Assembly: GCF_030272615.1 (NCBI RefSeq)
Contig: NC_081407.1
Coordinates: forward strand, 376,009,018-376,073,017
Length of the DNA stretch: 64,000 nucleotides
Direction: 5' to 3'
From: Cryptomeria japonica
Taxonomy: Eukaryota > Streptophyta > Pinopsida > Cupressales > Cupressaceae
Numbering within the stretch: the stretch's first letter is position 1; every line of letters begins with the position of its first letter. The notes below the pieces were generated by a model. That model was not told where the DNA came from. It saw only the letters and a program-made list of their open reading frames with translations, and ran no database searches. Of the stretch, positions 1-12,169 are shown in pieces. A program made the translations under genes and the position numbers.

Positions 1-294
1 TTTTTATTTTTTTCTTGAGAGATATGAGCGGTCTGCTACTTTTCGGTGGTCTGGTGAAGCGAGTATGCTGGTTGGATGCAACTGGGCTAACTAGTGGTGC
101 GTGTGTGCTAGCGACCTCAACTACGAACCCTTCCCAAGGTGTTGGTGTGGAACTGGAGGAGGCCTCCCTCCTCCATCTGGTTTGCGTTATCTCTCCCTTC
201 TTTACTCTGCATTTATGGTTTTTCTACTTCCGTAAGTGCATAATTGCCTTTGCCCTTGCCGCCCCCTCTTGGGTGTACGTCAGCTCCACCTTTA

Positions 295-1920
295 ATGGAG
301 GCAAAGACTGATGGAGGTCCTCAATCCCAACCCTTGCCACCCTCTTCCCAACCTCCTCTGCAGCTGAAGTCATTCTGTGAGGCCATAGGTGGAGGCTCGA
401 GCTATGTCGCGAAAGACACTAGGTTCGTGGTTGTTGCAAATAGCAATGGAGCGGATCCACAAGGTAAGGACCCTAGCTTCGGCCTCAATCCCTTCACCAT
501 TTCCCTGAATGAAGCCATGGCGAATGAAATTACCTTGGAGAAAAATAGGTTAAAGGATTCTACCATTTTCTTTGCCTGTGTGGATATAGATAGATACCCT
601 CCGCGAAAATTCATGGATGACTAGTTTTATAATTATTGGAACCTAAAATTAGGGCTTCGTTTTTCTTTCTGTAGACAAATTCAAAAGGGACTATTCATCA
701 TATTTTTTAATTCTCATGAAATGCAATCAAAGGTTCTAAATAAATTATACTAGAATGTGGGGAAAACAGCTTTTCGTGCCCTAAGTTGGTCCCTTGAAGC
801 TAATCCTGAAGAAATCTTGGCTCTTTCGAGCCCTCGATGGGTAGTTCTGAAGAATATCCCGCCCTTTTTATGGAAATTCAACCCCCAAATCGTTGAACCC
901 CTCGGTAAATTCATTCACATGGATGAAAGCCCATGCCTTGTTCCCCATTTGGATGCCAGAGTGCTCATCTCCATTCTTCCTGGGATTAATTTGCCCAATT
1001 CCCTTCAGCTTAAAATTATAGAGGATGCTTTCTCTTGCCCGCTGGAATTCCTAGGAGGTTTGAATGCATGTTTCTTTTGTAAATGTGAGGGTCATGTGAG
1101 GAAAAATTGCCCCATTTTGAGGAAAAATGCCTCAGTCGTGGATGCTACTAAACCGAATTCCACCTCCAATAGCCACTCCGTCCTGTCCGCTCAGCCCGCG
1201 ATGGAGTCCGCTTCTTCCTCCCACCCTGAGCCTCTCACTCCCGCCTTGAACCCCCTGCCCCCTCCCTCTGTCATGGCTCCACCTCTCCAACCTTTGGATG
1301 CCGCCTCCCCTACCTTATCGGATGATGGCTACCAGGTCGTGATGAATTCTAGAAAGCGTAGAAGGAAGAATGTGCAACAATTAGTCCTAAATAAGGGAGG
1401 AGCTTCCTCTAAGCCTCCCCAGCTCAACTTGCCGCACACCCCCTCTAAGGTTAAAAGCATCATCAATAGTTTTGAATCCCCCCGAGGATGCTCTGGTGGT
1501 ATCGTTATTGGGGTTGGCTTTGCTAACGTCTCTGAGAAAATCAAAGTCACCCTTGGTAATGATAGTGTTAGTGGCTCCAATAAGGACTTGTTTGCATGTT
1601 CTACCATGGCTCAGGCCATCAATGTTGGCACTAGTGTTGCTAGGAACTTAGTTTTTTGTTCCTTTAGCATGCTCCCCCGATAAGAGCCTTGTTCAGAGGC
1701 AATTCCCTCACCTACAGAACTAGAAGAGCCTGTCCCACAAAATACCTATCTAGAGGAGGATATGCATGGAGATGACCTTGAAATATAGATAGATGGCACC
1801 TCAAAGCCTACTAGAAGGGGAAGGCCCATGGGGTCTAAAATTAAAGTTACCTCTGCTAAAAAAAAGGACAAGGGCTCCCCTGTCTGTGATAGAAGCCTCC
1901 TTGCTGCTGAAGGTCCATAA
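295..1920 (+). pseudogene. LINE ORF1 protein (DUF4283-like, CCHC knuckle, AT-hook), broken
   Basis: ORF1p of plant L1 elements binds element RNA and helps form the retrotransposition particle. One reading frame runs from ATG 295 to TAA 1918-1920. It is interrupted by TAG at 622, TAG at 751, TAA at 1681 and TAG at 1786, with no frameshift needed. The middle part (about 530-1060) has the DUF4283-like pattern, ending in WVVLKNIPPFLW and LGKFIHMDES. It is followed at about 1067-1110 by a zinc knuckle, CFFCKCEGHVRKNC (C-x2-C-x4-H-x4-C). A Pro/Ser-rich linker follows. The C-terminal tail, beyond the stops at 1681 and 1786, carries TRRGRPMGSK, which resembles an AT-hook. The family assignment is clear; the domain limits are approximate. 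Confidence 0.82.
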
Positions 1921-1938
1921 TTACCCCATCTGTTTACC

Positions 1939-4900
1939 ATGAAATTCATCTCATGGAATGTGACAGGTCTAGAGGCTCCATACAGAAAGAGGATTGTTAA
2001 ATGTTTTCTGGATTCCCATAAAGATCTGGACTTCTTGATGCTCTAGGAACTAAAATCTGTTAATTTTACATTGGAAACCAATCTAAATGTCATTTGGAAA
2101 GACTCTATTAAGTTTTGCTCCAGCCATCTCAAGGGTAGGGGAGGAGTTGGTTTTCTTGTTAGCCCTAGATGGGCGAATTCCATCATCGCTAATCGTTGCT
2201 CCCCTTGTAACAGGACTGTTTGGGCCTCGGTAGTATTAACAATACCCTCCTTGGAATCTGTAACATCTATGTGTCTAATAACTATAACAAAAGAATTGCC
2301 CTCTGGGATTGGATTGCCTCCCTCCCCAACATACCCTGGATCGTAGGGGGTGACTTCAACATGGTAGAACATAGTGAGGACAAAATGGGAGGCACAACCT
2401 TCTATTGGAAGGGTTTTGAGAAAGCCCATTGGGATAGAATGAAATAGGTCTCAAACCTATTTGACCCACTACTTGGAAAGAAGGATGATTCCAAGGGACT
2501 ATGGAACACATGGTGCAATTCCCAACTAGGTCCCAACAGAATCTACTGCAGGCTCAACCACCTTTATGCCAATAAGGACCTCATCTCATTTGCCCCTAAT
2601 GCTTATAATAACCCTATCATGGTCTGCCCCTTCACTCTTTCTGATCATCACCCCATCTCTACCCATATCAGATTCGCTGCCCACCCCCCCTCCTGCCAAT
2701 AGGTTAGGGCCTAAGAAGTTCATACTCAATACTTGCCTCCTCTAAGATATGAATGTGCTCTCTGCCATCAACATTATTAGACTGATCAATAAATATAACA
2801 AGGATCTCACCTCACACATTGACAGATGGAACTTTAATATTAACTCCTGGCAAAAACTCCTGCAAACGATTGGTCATAAAAGGGCCAAAGACTATAGATA
2901 TGAGGAAAGCATCCTCAGCAACAACCTCTCCCGGGTGGAGAATGATACCCAGTCAGATCCCTCCAACCCTAAACTGACCACTAATGTGGCTAGTGCTTGG
3001 GATGCACTAAGACGAGACCAGCAAACCAAGATCAAGGGGGCCATGATCAGGGCCCACACCCACTAGCTACAATTTGGTGACAACGGCTCCAAGTTTTTCT
3101 TTAACCTCCTTAGGAAAAAACATAGACGGGAAACAATTGATAGAATCATCATTAATAATGATGAGATCTCTGACCTGGATAAGATTAAAGAGGCCTTTTC
3201 TCTCTTCTATCAAAAGCTATTCACCTCTGAGGAGTCTGAGGCAGATAAGACTCTTAGAATCAAATTTCAAGCCATCATCCCCAGAAGGATCTCTGAGGAA
3301 GATGCCTGCCTCCTGAAGCGACATTTCTTCCTCAATGAAATCCAATGTGCCATTAACTCCCTCCATAACGATAAAGCTCTGGGGCTTGACGAGCTCCCTA
3401 TTGAATTCTACAAAGCTAATAGTGATTGGATCTGCTCTGACCTACTGGACATGTACAATGAGGCTGTCCTAAAAGCCTCTCTTGGAGGTTCTATCAACAG
3501 GGGCACTATCAAGCTCATACCCAAGGATGGGGATAAGGCCCTCATTAAAAATTGGAGGCCCATCACTCTTTTCAATGTATCCTATAAAATCTTGGCCAAA
3601 ATGCTTGCTATGAGGCTAGAAAAAATCCTTCCTAGGTTCATATGCTCTACACAGACCGGTTTCATTAAAGGTCATTATATTTTGGAAAACCTTATCACTA
3701 GTTGGGAAACTATGGATTGGGCTAAGGTCTCTGGGTAAGATGCTACTATGTTTCTCCTAGACTTCGAAAAAGCCTATGATAGGGTGGAATGGGGGTTTAT
3801 CCTCCTAATGCTTGAATCCTTTGGCTTTCCTAGGGAATTTTGCTCCTATGTTAGAGTCCTTCTATAGGATGCTTCCGCACAGATTGATGTTAATGGCTCC
3901 CTCTCATTTCCTATTTTTCTCTCCCGCTCCATTCGCCAGGGGTGCCCTCTGGCCCCTGCCCTATTTGTCATTGCCTCTAATGCAATATACTATCTCCTTA
4001 GAGATACCTACCTCTCCCCCAAAGTAAACGGAGTTAGTCTCTCTAATAACAATGAACTTATCAACATCCAATTTACTGATGACACAACCCTCTTTGTGGA
4101 ACTTACCAAAGCTAATATAGGGCACCTTAATCACAAACTTCACCTATTTGGCTCTATTTCGGGAGCCCGGGTCTTTAAGGCCAAGTCAACATTCCTTAGT
4201 TGGAAGGAGCATCCCCCGAACTGGTTTGAGAACTTTGAATACCAATGGGGTGGCCCATCCAAGCTTGTTAAATACCTTGGTTCTCCTTTCTCTGTATCTC
4301 CCTCCCTAAAGGATATGTGGCTCTGGGTTAAAGAGAAAATTGAAAAGAAACTGAACAAATGGAACAATAGATTCCTCTCCCTAGCTGGTAGAATTCAAGT
4401 TTGCCAAAAAATCCTCTCATCTTACAATATTTACTATTCCTCTACTTGGATATTTAGCAATTACCAGATCCTCGATATTTAGAAGGCTATTAGATGGTTT
4501 CTCTGGTTGGAAGGTAAAGGCAATAAGAAATTACATGTTGTTAATTAGAATTGGTGTCACATGGAGAAAACTCTTGGTGGCCTTGGGTTAAAAGATCTTA
4601 GGACCCAAGGTATTGCTCTCGCAGCTAAATGGATCTTTCATGCCTTGGAAGGGCAGGAGCCCTAGAAATTTCTAATCAGAAGCAACATTAAGAGGGTCAT
4701 TCCGAAGAAGGCCAAAACTTGGAAAGGGTTACCTTTTGTCGATCTCGTGGCCGGTAAGTTCCCTATCTCTGTTCAAGGCTCTTGTGTGTTTAGGTCTATT
4801 TGGAAGGCCTGGGAACATGTTAGAGGATTCTTAGGAAACACTAGTGCCAGTAGTGGTGACCTTATCCATGGTGAGAGGTCTATTTGGTGGAACCTTTATC

Positions 4901-5976
4901 ATGCGAGCAAGCCTCTGGCTCTCACACAGGGGTGTTCAACTAGGGCCTGGGCCAGCAAAGGCATTAAGCTTTTCAATGATCTGCTAGAGCATGGGAATAT
5001 TCCGTCATGGGAAGAACTCAGCTTGAAATTCAACCTCCCTCCCTCTCAAAAAAGAACCTATCACTTGATTAAGCGGGCCTATGCGGATCTTGGATTACCT
5101 AAGGAGTGTTGTGTGGACTCACATAGTTTCCTTTCGATTAAATGGATTGATGATAATCCTTTATCTAAAATTAAGGCACAAAATATATATGCTAAGCTGA
5201 ACTCTGATTCCTTTATTATCATTCATGCTAATATGTTATGGTACTTTGACCTCTTTGATCTACAGTGGTAGAAAATCTTTAGCAGGCTTTGGAAAAGTCC
5301 GATTGAGCCCAAACTCAAGTGCTTTAAATGGTTGTTGCTGCTGAATAAGCTCCCTTTAAAAAGGAACTGTGATTATTCTGATCTTTGTTCTATTTGTAAA
5401 CTCCCTGATACTAGAAGGCATATCTTCTTTGACTATTCCATTGCTAGGGAGATCTGGTTTATATTTGGTTTTTCTATCCCTGACCTTACAAACACAATGG
5501 AAGTTATCTCTGGTTATATTCATGGCTTAAAAAAAATGCTAATCTCTTTTGGTTTATTTTATCTGCTAATATCCTCTAGTATATATGGAAGGTTAGGAAT
5601 ACTGATAGATTTGAAGCTCAAACCAGGGCCCTTCCTGTTTCTTTCCGAAGACTCACTTTTTTTAAAATTGCGACATAGGTTACTCTTACCATGAACATTG
5701 AAAGGAATAAGCTGCTGAGATTCTTGATAGACGGCCATGCTACCATGTTCGTGTATGAAATGAAAGATGGGTACGAATGGAGACGCAACATGGACAACCT
5801 CTCATCTTTCAAAGATGCTCAAGAGGCTAAACAATGAAGTTAGAAATAACAGGAAGCCCTCCTACGACCAGGTGGCAATGCTATCTCACACCCTGAGCCA
5901 TAAGAACATTTTCTGGATGGAAGGACCGCAGGGGTGGACAACATGGGTGGAGGCCATTAATGGCATTTTGTCCTAG
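1939..5976 (+). pseudogene. LINE ORF2: AP endonuclease, reverse transcriptase, zf-RVT; broken
   Basis: ORF2p nicks target DNA and reverse-transcribes the element RNA at the nick. ATG 1939 opens the endonuclease (MKFISWNVTGL). Its GGDFNMV (about 2347) and SDHHPI (about 2640) motifs are present. The RT follows: GLDELPIEF (about 3387), WRPITLFNVSYKILAK (about 3553), LLDFEKAYDRVEW (about 3754), RQGCPLAPALF (about 3934), FTDDTTLF with both catalytic aspartates (4072), then YLGSPF (about 4273). The C-terminal zinc finger at about 5380-5460 reads CSICKLPDTRRHIFFDY, with the last Cys changed to Tyr. The tail reaches WMEGPQGWTTWVEAING before TAG 5974. Frame changes occur near 2220, in a C-run near 2685, in an A-run near 5530 and near 5835. 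In-frame stops at 2044, 2445, 3064, 3865, 4480, 4546, 4663, 5269, 5577 and 5676 are all TAG; 2743 and 3736 are TAA. Confidence 0.9.
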
Positions 5977-6165
5977 ATGGCAGCCTTTCTCTCTTATATT
6001 ATCCCTATTGTATACTTTTGGACCTTTTATCTCTTTTTGGGTTATACACTATGGAGCAATCTCAGACTCTCATCCTAGTATAGCTTCTGTTTCTACTATC
6101 ATGTGGCGAAGACAGCTATCTTTTTTATGTACATTTCTCCCTTGGTTTTTAATATAAAGAAAAGG

Positions 6166-7396
6166 AATCTTAGTAGCTTTTTTAAAACACATTATAGATT
6201 TTATTAATTTTATTTAATAAAAAAGTTTATTTATTGATAGAGTTTTAATATCTTTTGTATGCCTTCAACATTTATGTAACGAGTAACACATAAAAAATAT
6301 ATCCAATAAATTTAAAAAGAATCTTAATAATTTTTTAAAAATATTTAATATATTATATTAGTTTTTATTGAAAAATTTAATTATTGTATAAATCAATAGT
6401 ATTTAATGTATGGATCAACAATTCAATCAACTATATAATGATAAATTTTATATATCCTCTATTTTTCTTCAGCATTTATGCAAAGATTAATATACAAATC
6501 ACATGTTCTAGCATTGAAATTAGTATAACAACATTTATACAATGATTAATGTATAAATTACAATTATCTCTGATCATTACCATAGTCACATAATTGACCA
6601 CGGATGGATTTATGAGGGAAAAATGGCCTCTCAATTTAATAAATTTATTTTAAAATTAATTATTCATTGAGTTCCTTTTATTAGTCACTATGAACCATCC
6701 AAAACCTTATTCTTATCTATCTATACTATCAAAGAGTATTACGATTTCTAAAATAGGATCACAAAAATTTAAAAGAAAACACATGTTTCTATTTTGTAAA
6801 TCATATAAATGAACTTATAAGGTATACATAAATATGGATTGCATCATGAAAGAATGCAAATGTGAATCATATATCTGATTTCTTTATATATATTTCTCAA
6901 CCATTCACAATGACTTCATTATATCTAAAATCTAATCATCTATTGGTTAGAACATGAATTTAATAAATATTAAAAAACTTAATTATTATCAACAATCCAT
7001 ATATATAATCTTAAATATTATTATCATTGGTATGATTCTAGAAATAGAGACACACCTTAAAAATATAATTGATGTAGTTAATTGATAATAAAAAGAACAA
7101 TTAATAACAAACTAATTCCTAATGACCCTAGAAAACACTTTAAAAATAAGTACATGTAACTCCCAATATACCAAAGGCTTATCAAAAGATATCAATTTAT
7201 AACCTAAAATCCACATTTGAACATGAGATTAATTATTAAAATGATCTTATTAAGTATTCTAAGTCAATATATGTAACAAATTTAAATGCATGGTAATGTA
7301 TTTAAAAATTATAAAATAGTTATGATCCTAATATGATATATTCCTAATTTTAATAAGGATAAGCTCTTGTGGAATGCTTAACTCTAACAAAAATGT
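6166..7396. other. AT-rich spacer, no gene recognised
   Basis: This stretch is AT-rich with stops in all frames. I see no conserved motif, RNA gene or clear repeat structure. It separates two LINE copies lying in opposite orientation. Confidence 0.6.
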
Positions 7397-8645
7397 TTTT
7401 TTTATATTAAAATCGAGAAAGAACAAAGTTTACAAGAGATCATAGAGGGGAGGCATGTCTCGGCCCCTCAACATCCTATTACAACAAGGTATACTAGTAG
7501 TAAGAAAATAGATATAGACTATATAACCAAAAGCAACTCAGCAAAAAACTGCCCAGCTGATGGGGCATCAGCAGATTTAGAACCATGATGATCAATGAGG
7601 TATAGCCCCAGCCACCCCAGGGGAGCAAAAAGGATCGAGGAAATATCAAAACGGGCAGCATGGTCATGACAGTATCGCAGCACAAAGGAAATAGGGGGGA
7701 AGTAGGCACCATTGTAGGATGTCATTTAGGTTCTCAACCCATGCGGTCCAACCTAAGGGGCCCTCCATCCAAACGATATTTGTTCTATCTTGTATCTGAG
7801 TCAACATAGCAACCTAGGATGGTGCCATGCCATTGTCTCTGATTTCCTTCTACAGTTTGCTTAGTGCATTGTCAAAAGCGACGAGGCTCCTTGTGCATCT
7901 CATCCACACATATCCGCCACGCATCTCGTGCACAAGCATGGTGGTAGCTCCATCTTGAAGGAGTCTGCACAACTTGTCCCTCTCAAAATCCAAAAATATA
8001 GAGACCTACATAGCAACATTATAGAGTGTGAGCCTTTTAAAAGCCTCAGTAAGGATCCTAGGTCAATCCTAAAATTTGTCTTCATTTTTACTCTTCCATA
8101 AATGCCATAAAATGCAAGTAGAGAAAATAGATCAGAGAAGATTAGTATCATTTTTTAATCCATGAATATGTCCAGTAACAATTTCCAGAATATTAACATC
8201 AAGAGGTACCACAAAACAAAACATAAGCCATATTACTTTGGCAACAATACAGTCAAAAAATATGTGTTTAGCAGTCTCAGGGTTATTGCAGATAGTGTAG
8301 TTCTTAGAGAGGGAGGAAGCTTTGTTAATAGGAAGTCTATCAATAAGGAGAAGCCATTTGAAGTATTTAATCTCTGGTTCAATAGGGGACCTCCAGAATC
8401 AGGTGAGAGAGGCATGCCAGTGAGAGTTATCAAGGTTGGAGTACCAAAGCTTGTTGATGTGGTCAAGGATGGAGTGGTCAATGGAGATAGTAGATTATAC
8501 ATCCTGGGCTTTAATTTTATGAAGACAGGTGCCACTCAGCCACTTGTAGGAAAGATGCCTATCAGAATCAAGGTAGCTATCTTTGGGGAGGTTGAATATG
8601 GAGCAGGCCCATTGTAAGAGCTTATAAGTCCTCTTTTCGGATTGG
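7397..8645 (-). mobile_element. L1-type LINE (copy 2), 5'-truncated, minus strand
   Basis: On the minus strand this is the 3' part of the same LINE family as the element at 1-6165. The left edge is a T-run followed by TATATTAAAAT, the complement of the LINE tail TTTTAATATAAAAAAA. The right edge (about 8645) starts within ORF2 at KRTYKLLQ, aligning with KRTYHLIK of copy 1. Truncation at the 5' end is the usual outcome of incomplete target-primed reverse transcription. I could not pick a convincing target-site duplication. Confidence 0.85.
7700..8643 (-). pseudogene. LINE ORF2 C-terminal fragment (zf-RVT and tail)
   Basis: Read on the minus strand, the fragment aligns collinearly with the end of copy 1 ORF2. 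Matches include RSPIEPEIKYFKWLLL against KSPIEPKLKCFKWLLL, HIFFDCIVAKVIW against HIFFDYSIAREIW, and VTGHIHGLK against ISGYIHGLK. The tail MEGPLGWTAWVENLNDILQ matches MEGPQGWTTWVEAINGILS. This copy keeps the last zinc-finger Cys that copy 1 has lost. Several frames and stops are involved, so it is a pseudogene. Plus-strand reading of 8162-8617 is only a shadow of it. Confidence 0.82.
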
Positions 8646-8892
8646 GGGAGATAAAATATTAGTTTAAATTAGTGCCTCTTAATTAGAATGAAAGGGTATG
8701 TCCCTACATATCTAAGCCTATAAATAAGAAAGAGAAGCCTCTTCCATATCATCATATCATCAAATACCAAATTTATGCTTTATTAATATCTAGAGTTATT
8801 GGAGGTCACCGTCTTAAAGTGGTAGACATCTTCTTAACAAATTTTTACAATTATTTATAAGAAATATCATAACAAATGGTATCAAAGATCCA
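8646..8892 (+). mobile_element. 3' part of an LTR with TATA box and tRNA-Met primer-binding site
   Basis: A TATA-like CTATAAATAAG lies at 8718-8728. The sequence then runs to an LTR-like CA end at about 8874. Two bases further is TGGTATCAAAGATC (8877-8890), one or two changes away from the copia-type primer-binding site complementary to initiator tRNA-Met (TGGTATCAGAGC). This is the expected order for a plus-strand 5' LTR and the start of its internal region. The LTR start is not identifiable; LINE copy 2 adjoins it directly and may have inserted into it. No pol coding sequence follows. Confidence 0.5.
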
Positions 8893-11800
8893 ATTTGGGC
8901 CACATTTTTTTTTACTAATGTAACTTAAAAACTGTTTTGAATTTTGATCTAATTTTTGTTTGGTTTTAAGGTATTAATTTTATAAAATCACAAAAAATTA
9001 GACTTTGAAGCTAATTTTCCAACAATTATTGAAATTTTATATTTTTCAATAATTTTCTCTATAAGTTGCAATTTGTGAATTTAAAAAAAATTACATTTCT
9101 GGAAATATTATAAAAAATCTAGGATTAGCTATTAGTCTTTTACTCTTACTGATATGTATATAAATGAGATCCTAGGCCTAGGGATGTAATCTAAGATTTC
9201 AAATCTCCATAGCATAGAATTGGAACATGAATAGGTTCAACTATGTTCCTAATAGGAGATTTGAACACTTGGATTTTATTCCTCTATTGCAACAGATTTG
9301 TGATTGTAAAGTCTATATAAATGAACTAGGTTAAATGGTACAAAAATGATAAATTTTAGCATAAACTATAAATTAAAGAACAAAAAATCAAAAGAGTAAA
9401 TTAGATCTAGAAATAAGATAGAGATAAGAACCTATAGCTAAAATATGGAGTTGAGATTTTCAAATGCGAGTGTTGGGTACCCTAGTCTTGAGGGTGTCCA
9501 AACTATTAGAAAGGGGTGGAAATGCAATCAGGATTTCATGTAGACCTATCTTCTAGAAATCCAACCAAAAGGTGTCTAATATAGGTGTTGGGCACCTTGG
9601 TCTAGGTGTTTATGCTTATTTTAAATTTATAACTAAGGGTCACTATTCACTCAACTCATTTGTAATCTCATGTTTTGTGAAATCTAATCCTACGCATGAA
9701 AACAAGGAAAAATGGTTGTGTTGTATAGAGGGTTTCCTAAGTAAAACCCTATTTACTAGAAAACAAGATACATACATCAATTCAGAGAGATGAGGATGTA
9801 ATTTGATAATAGATTTTTGGAATATGTAGCTATAATGTAACATTCCTAGTCATTATTATGATGTTTCTTAATTCACTTCCTAGCCTTGGTTGGGATATCA
9901 AACATTCTATATTGTTATTACTTCCTTTTGTTCCATACACATCAAACATTTCTAAAAATTGACTCCTATCCCTTCATCTATAAGCATCTCCAAAGTTTTA
10001 TTTTTAATTTAAAACTCTACTTATTTGGGCATTTAGACCTTCACATGCACTTTTCTCTTGTTATCCTTTAATCTCATTCCATGCATTCTTGTTATAAAAA
10101 TTCCAATGCTTTCTACATGGATTAGAAATGTAAACCTATTTAGAACTCCCACTACTTGGGCTATGTCTAGTCCATTTCAAACTCTTACATACTATAGCAT
10201 CATAAATTATACTCCCTTGACAATTTCATGCTATGTTTAGCACTAGTTTGGTGGTTGCACATCAATATATGAATGTGCCTGTCATAGGACCAAATTTTCA
10301 TTGCAGGTAACCCCAACTAGTGCCTATCCCTTTGTGCAACCAAAATGTATGGTGTTATATATTGGCATTCCTTCCTTTTGTTCCATACTCATCTACACAC
10401 CAAACATCTATAAAGCTTGATCCCTATGTCTTAGTCCATCAAACATCTCTAATGTTTGATTTTATTTCTAAAAATCTACTTATTTGGGCATGTCGACCTT
10501 CACATGCCCTTGTATCTTGGCAAGCTTTAATACCCTTTCATGCACCCATTAATTTGGGAATTTAGAGAACTTAATGGAAATTAAGAAGAAGAAAAAAAGG
10601 ACTGCATAGCGACATCTTGCGTCTTGTTTTAATAGTCCCTTGAGCCCTTGCATCCTTTAATTGTGCTAGGATCCCCACAATAATCCATCATTTATGAAGA
10701 AAAACACAAACTCCAAATACCAAAGCCTTGTGATATTTTTTACTTGTCCTTCTAGCATGCTCTTTTAGAAAGCCTCATGATTCAATCAGAGGAATTTTAT
10801 AATCACTAGGACAAATCAAGAAAAATATTAGTCAATCCAAATTTGAATGTACAATCACAAGAATTCCTAAAATGGATCTTGGACAGTGTAGACCCTTTTA
10901 AGGCCTTATAATTCTACGACATAAGGAAAATTTCATCAATTTATATCTTTCATCAAGTCATGAATAAACCCCAATCGTAGTTAGAGAACTCATGTGTTCA
11001 TCTATTAGATAAATGGAAAATAAAATCCTTGGGTTTGGACATTGAAAGATAAAAATGCTTGAGTTTCTAGAGGGTAGGTTCATAAATAGGTTGCATCTAT
11101 AGTTGAATATTAGAGGAATTTAGAAACATTTCATATATGAACTAGAATTTTGGGCACTGTCAACATACCTTTGTAAATAATTGAAATTGTTAGGAATTTG
11201 AATAAAAAACTAACTAAAATATTTGGTTCCAAACAATATTCCATAAAGGTATTATATGTGTTCTATGAATCTCATGCTTTTGCTATTTTGTACAATCTAC
11301 TTTCTCAAATAGATTCATTGGGTATTTTAAATTTAATTATTTTATATGAATATTTTGGCTAATGGTAAATACATATGAGTATTAGGATAAATTATTTTCG
11401 TGTCCACATGAAATAAATTAACCTTAACATGAATAATTTGACCTCACAAAACTTCAATTATGAAATATGTACATATATAAAGATTAGTGATATTACCGGA
11501 TAGCTTCCAGAAGATGAATTAGGTCTTTATCTTCATACAAAAAAATTACCATGGGACATTAATATACATATTGTCAAGCTTGATGTGACTACTATCAAAA
11601 TTATAAAGTCAAACTCTAACAAGAAGACCAAAACCTACAAAAGGAATAGAAAAAATAAAGAAACAAGTATGTACTTTTGAGTGATACAAGATTGCATGAC
11701 CTTAGAGATGCTCATGCATGAATTGGATAATTGTATGAAAAACCACCACAACTCAATATTGAAGTCATCAACTATATACAAACTAAAAATAAAATCACAC

Positions 11801-12169
11801 AGCCCACAAGACCATAAAAAACATGACACATAAGAAGGGCTGGTCACATATCAAACATAATGTTTCTTCTTTATTTTTTATTTCCAATTTCTACTGGGAA
11901 TTAAAAATTTATAAAATGGAACATGGATATGGAAACTAGGAGTGAACCGATCATCTTTATTAGCTATTGTGAATATCTAATATTTTATACTTTTTAACCC
12001 TAGAACTAATAAAGTCTTGTATTAGTGTGATGATAAGATTAATGAACACTACCAAATTTGGAGGTTTCCTCTCCTTCAACTTATTCTACCACTTCAAATA
12101 CTTCTTATCACAATGGCCTAATTAGATCTTAGATAATGATGATCTTGTTGATGCATCTACACCATAACC
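8893..12169. other. AT-rich region without recognisable genes
   Basis: The first part could be the decayed 5' UTR of the retroelement whose primer-binding site is at 8877. The rest shows only short chance ORFs. A diverged direct duplication inside it is listed separately. I see no protein motif or structural RNA. Confidence 0.5.
9890..10560 (+). repeat. Diverged direct duplication, about 210-220 bp units
   Basis: Two related segments lie in direct orientation, about 9890-10110 and 10350-10560. Both contain TTCCTTTTGTTCCATAC, then a CATCAAACAT- or CACCAAACATCT-like string. Both also have CTACTTATTTGGGCAT followed by GACCTTCACATGC. Order is conserved while spacing and bases have drifted. The origin is unknown. 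Confidence 0.65.

Larger units (their letters stand above)
1..6165 (+). mobile_element. L1-type LINE (copy 1), nearly full length, decayed
   Basis: This is a plant non-LTR retrotransposon with the classical two-ORF layout: an ORF1 with an RNA-binding CCHC knuckle (295-1920), an 18-bp gap, then an endonuclease-reverse transcriptase ORF2 (1939-5976). Bases 1-294 precede the first ORF1 ATG and look like 5' UTR; the element may begin outside the window. The 3' end lies near 6150-6165, where TTTTTAATATAAAG is followed by A-rich sequence. The minus-strand copy at 7397-8645 ends in almost the same motif, which supports this boundary. ORF2 has no RNase H domain, unlike the LINE at 34-42 kb. Stop codons and frameshifts at homopolymer runs show it is dead. 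Confidence 0.9.

Noticed and set aside
295..5976. Reassigned TAG codon (read as Gln or Trp) explaining TAG-only stops
   Set aside because: Frameshifts and TAA stops also occur, the lost residues are a mixture of Gln and Trp, and neighbouring elements use TAG as a final stop. Methylation-driven decay explains the pattern more simply.
8162..8617. Plus-strand 151-residue ORF
   Set aside because: It is antisense to the LINE copy 2 zf-RVT region, which has clear protein matches on the minus strand.
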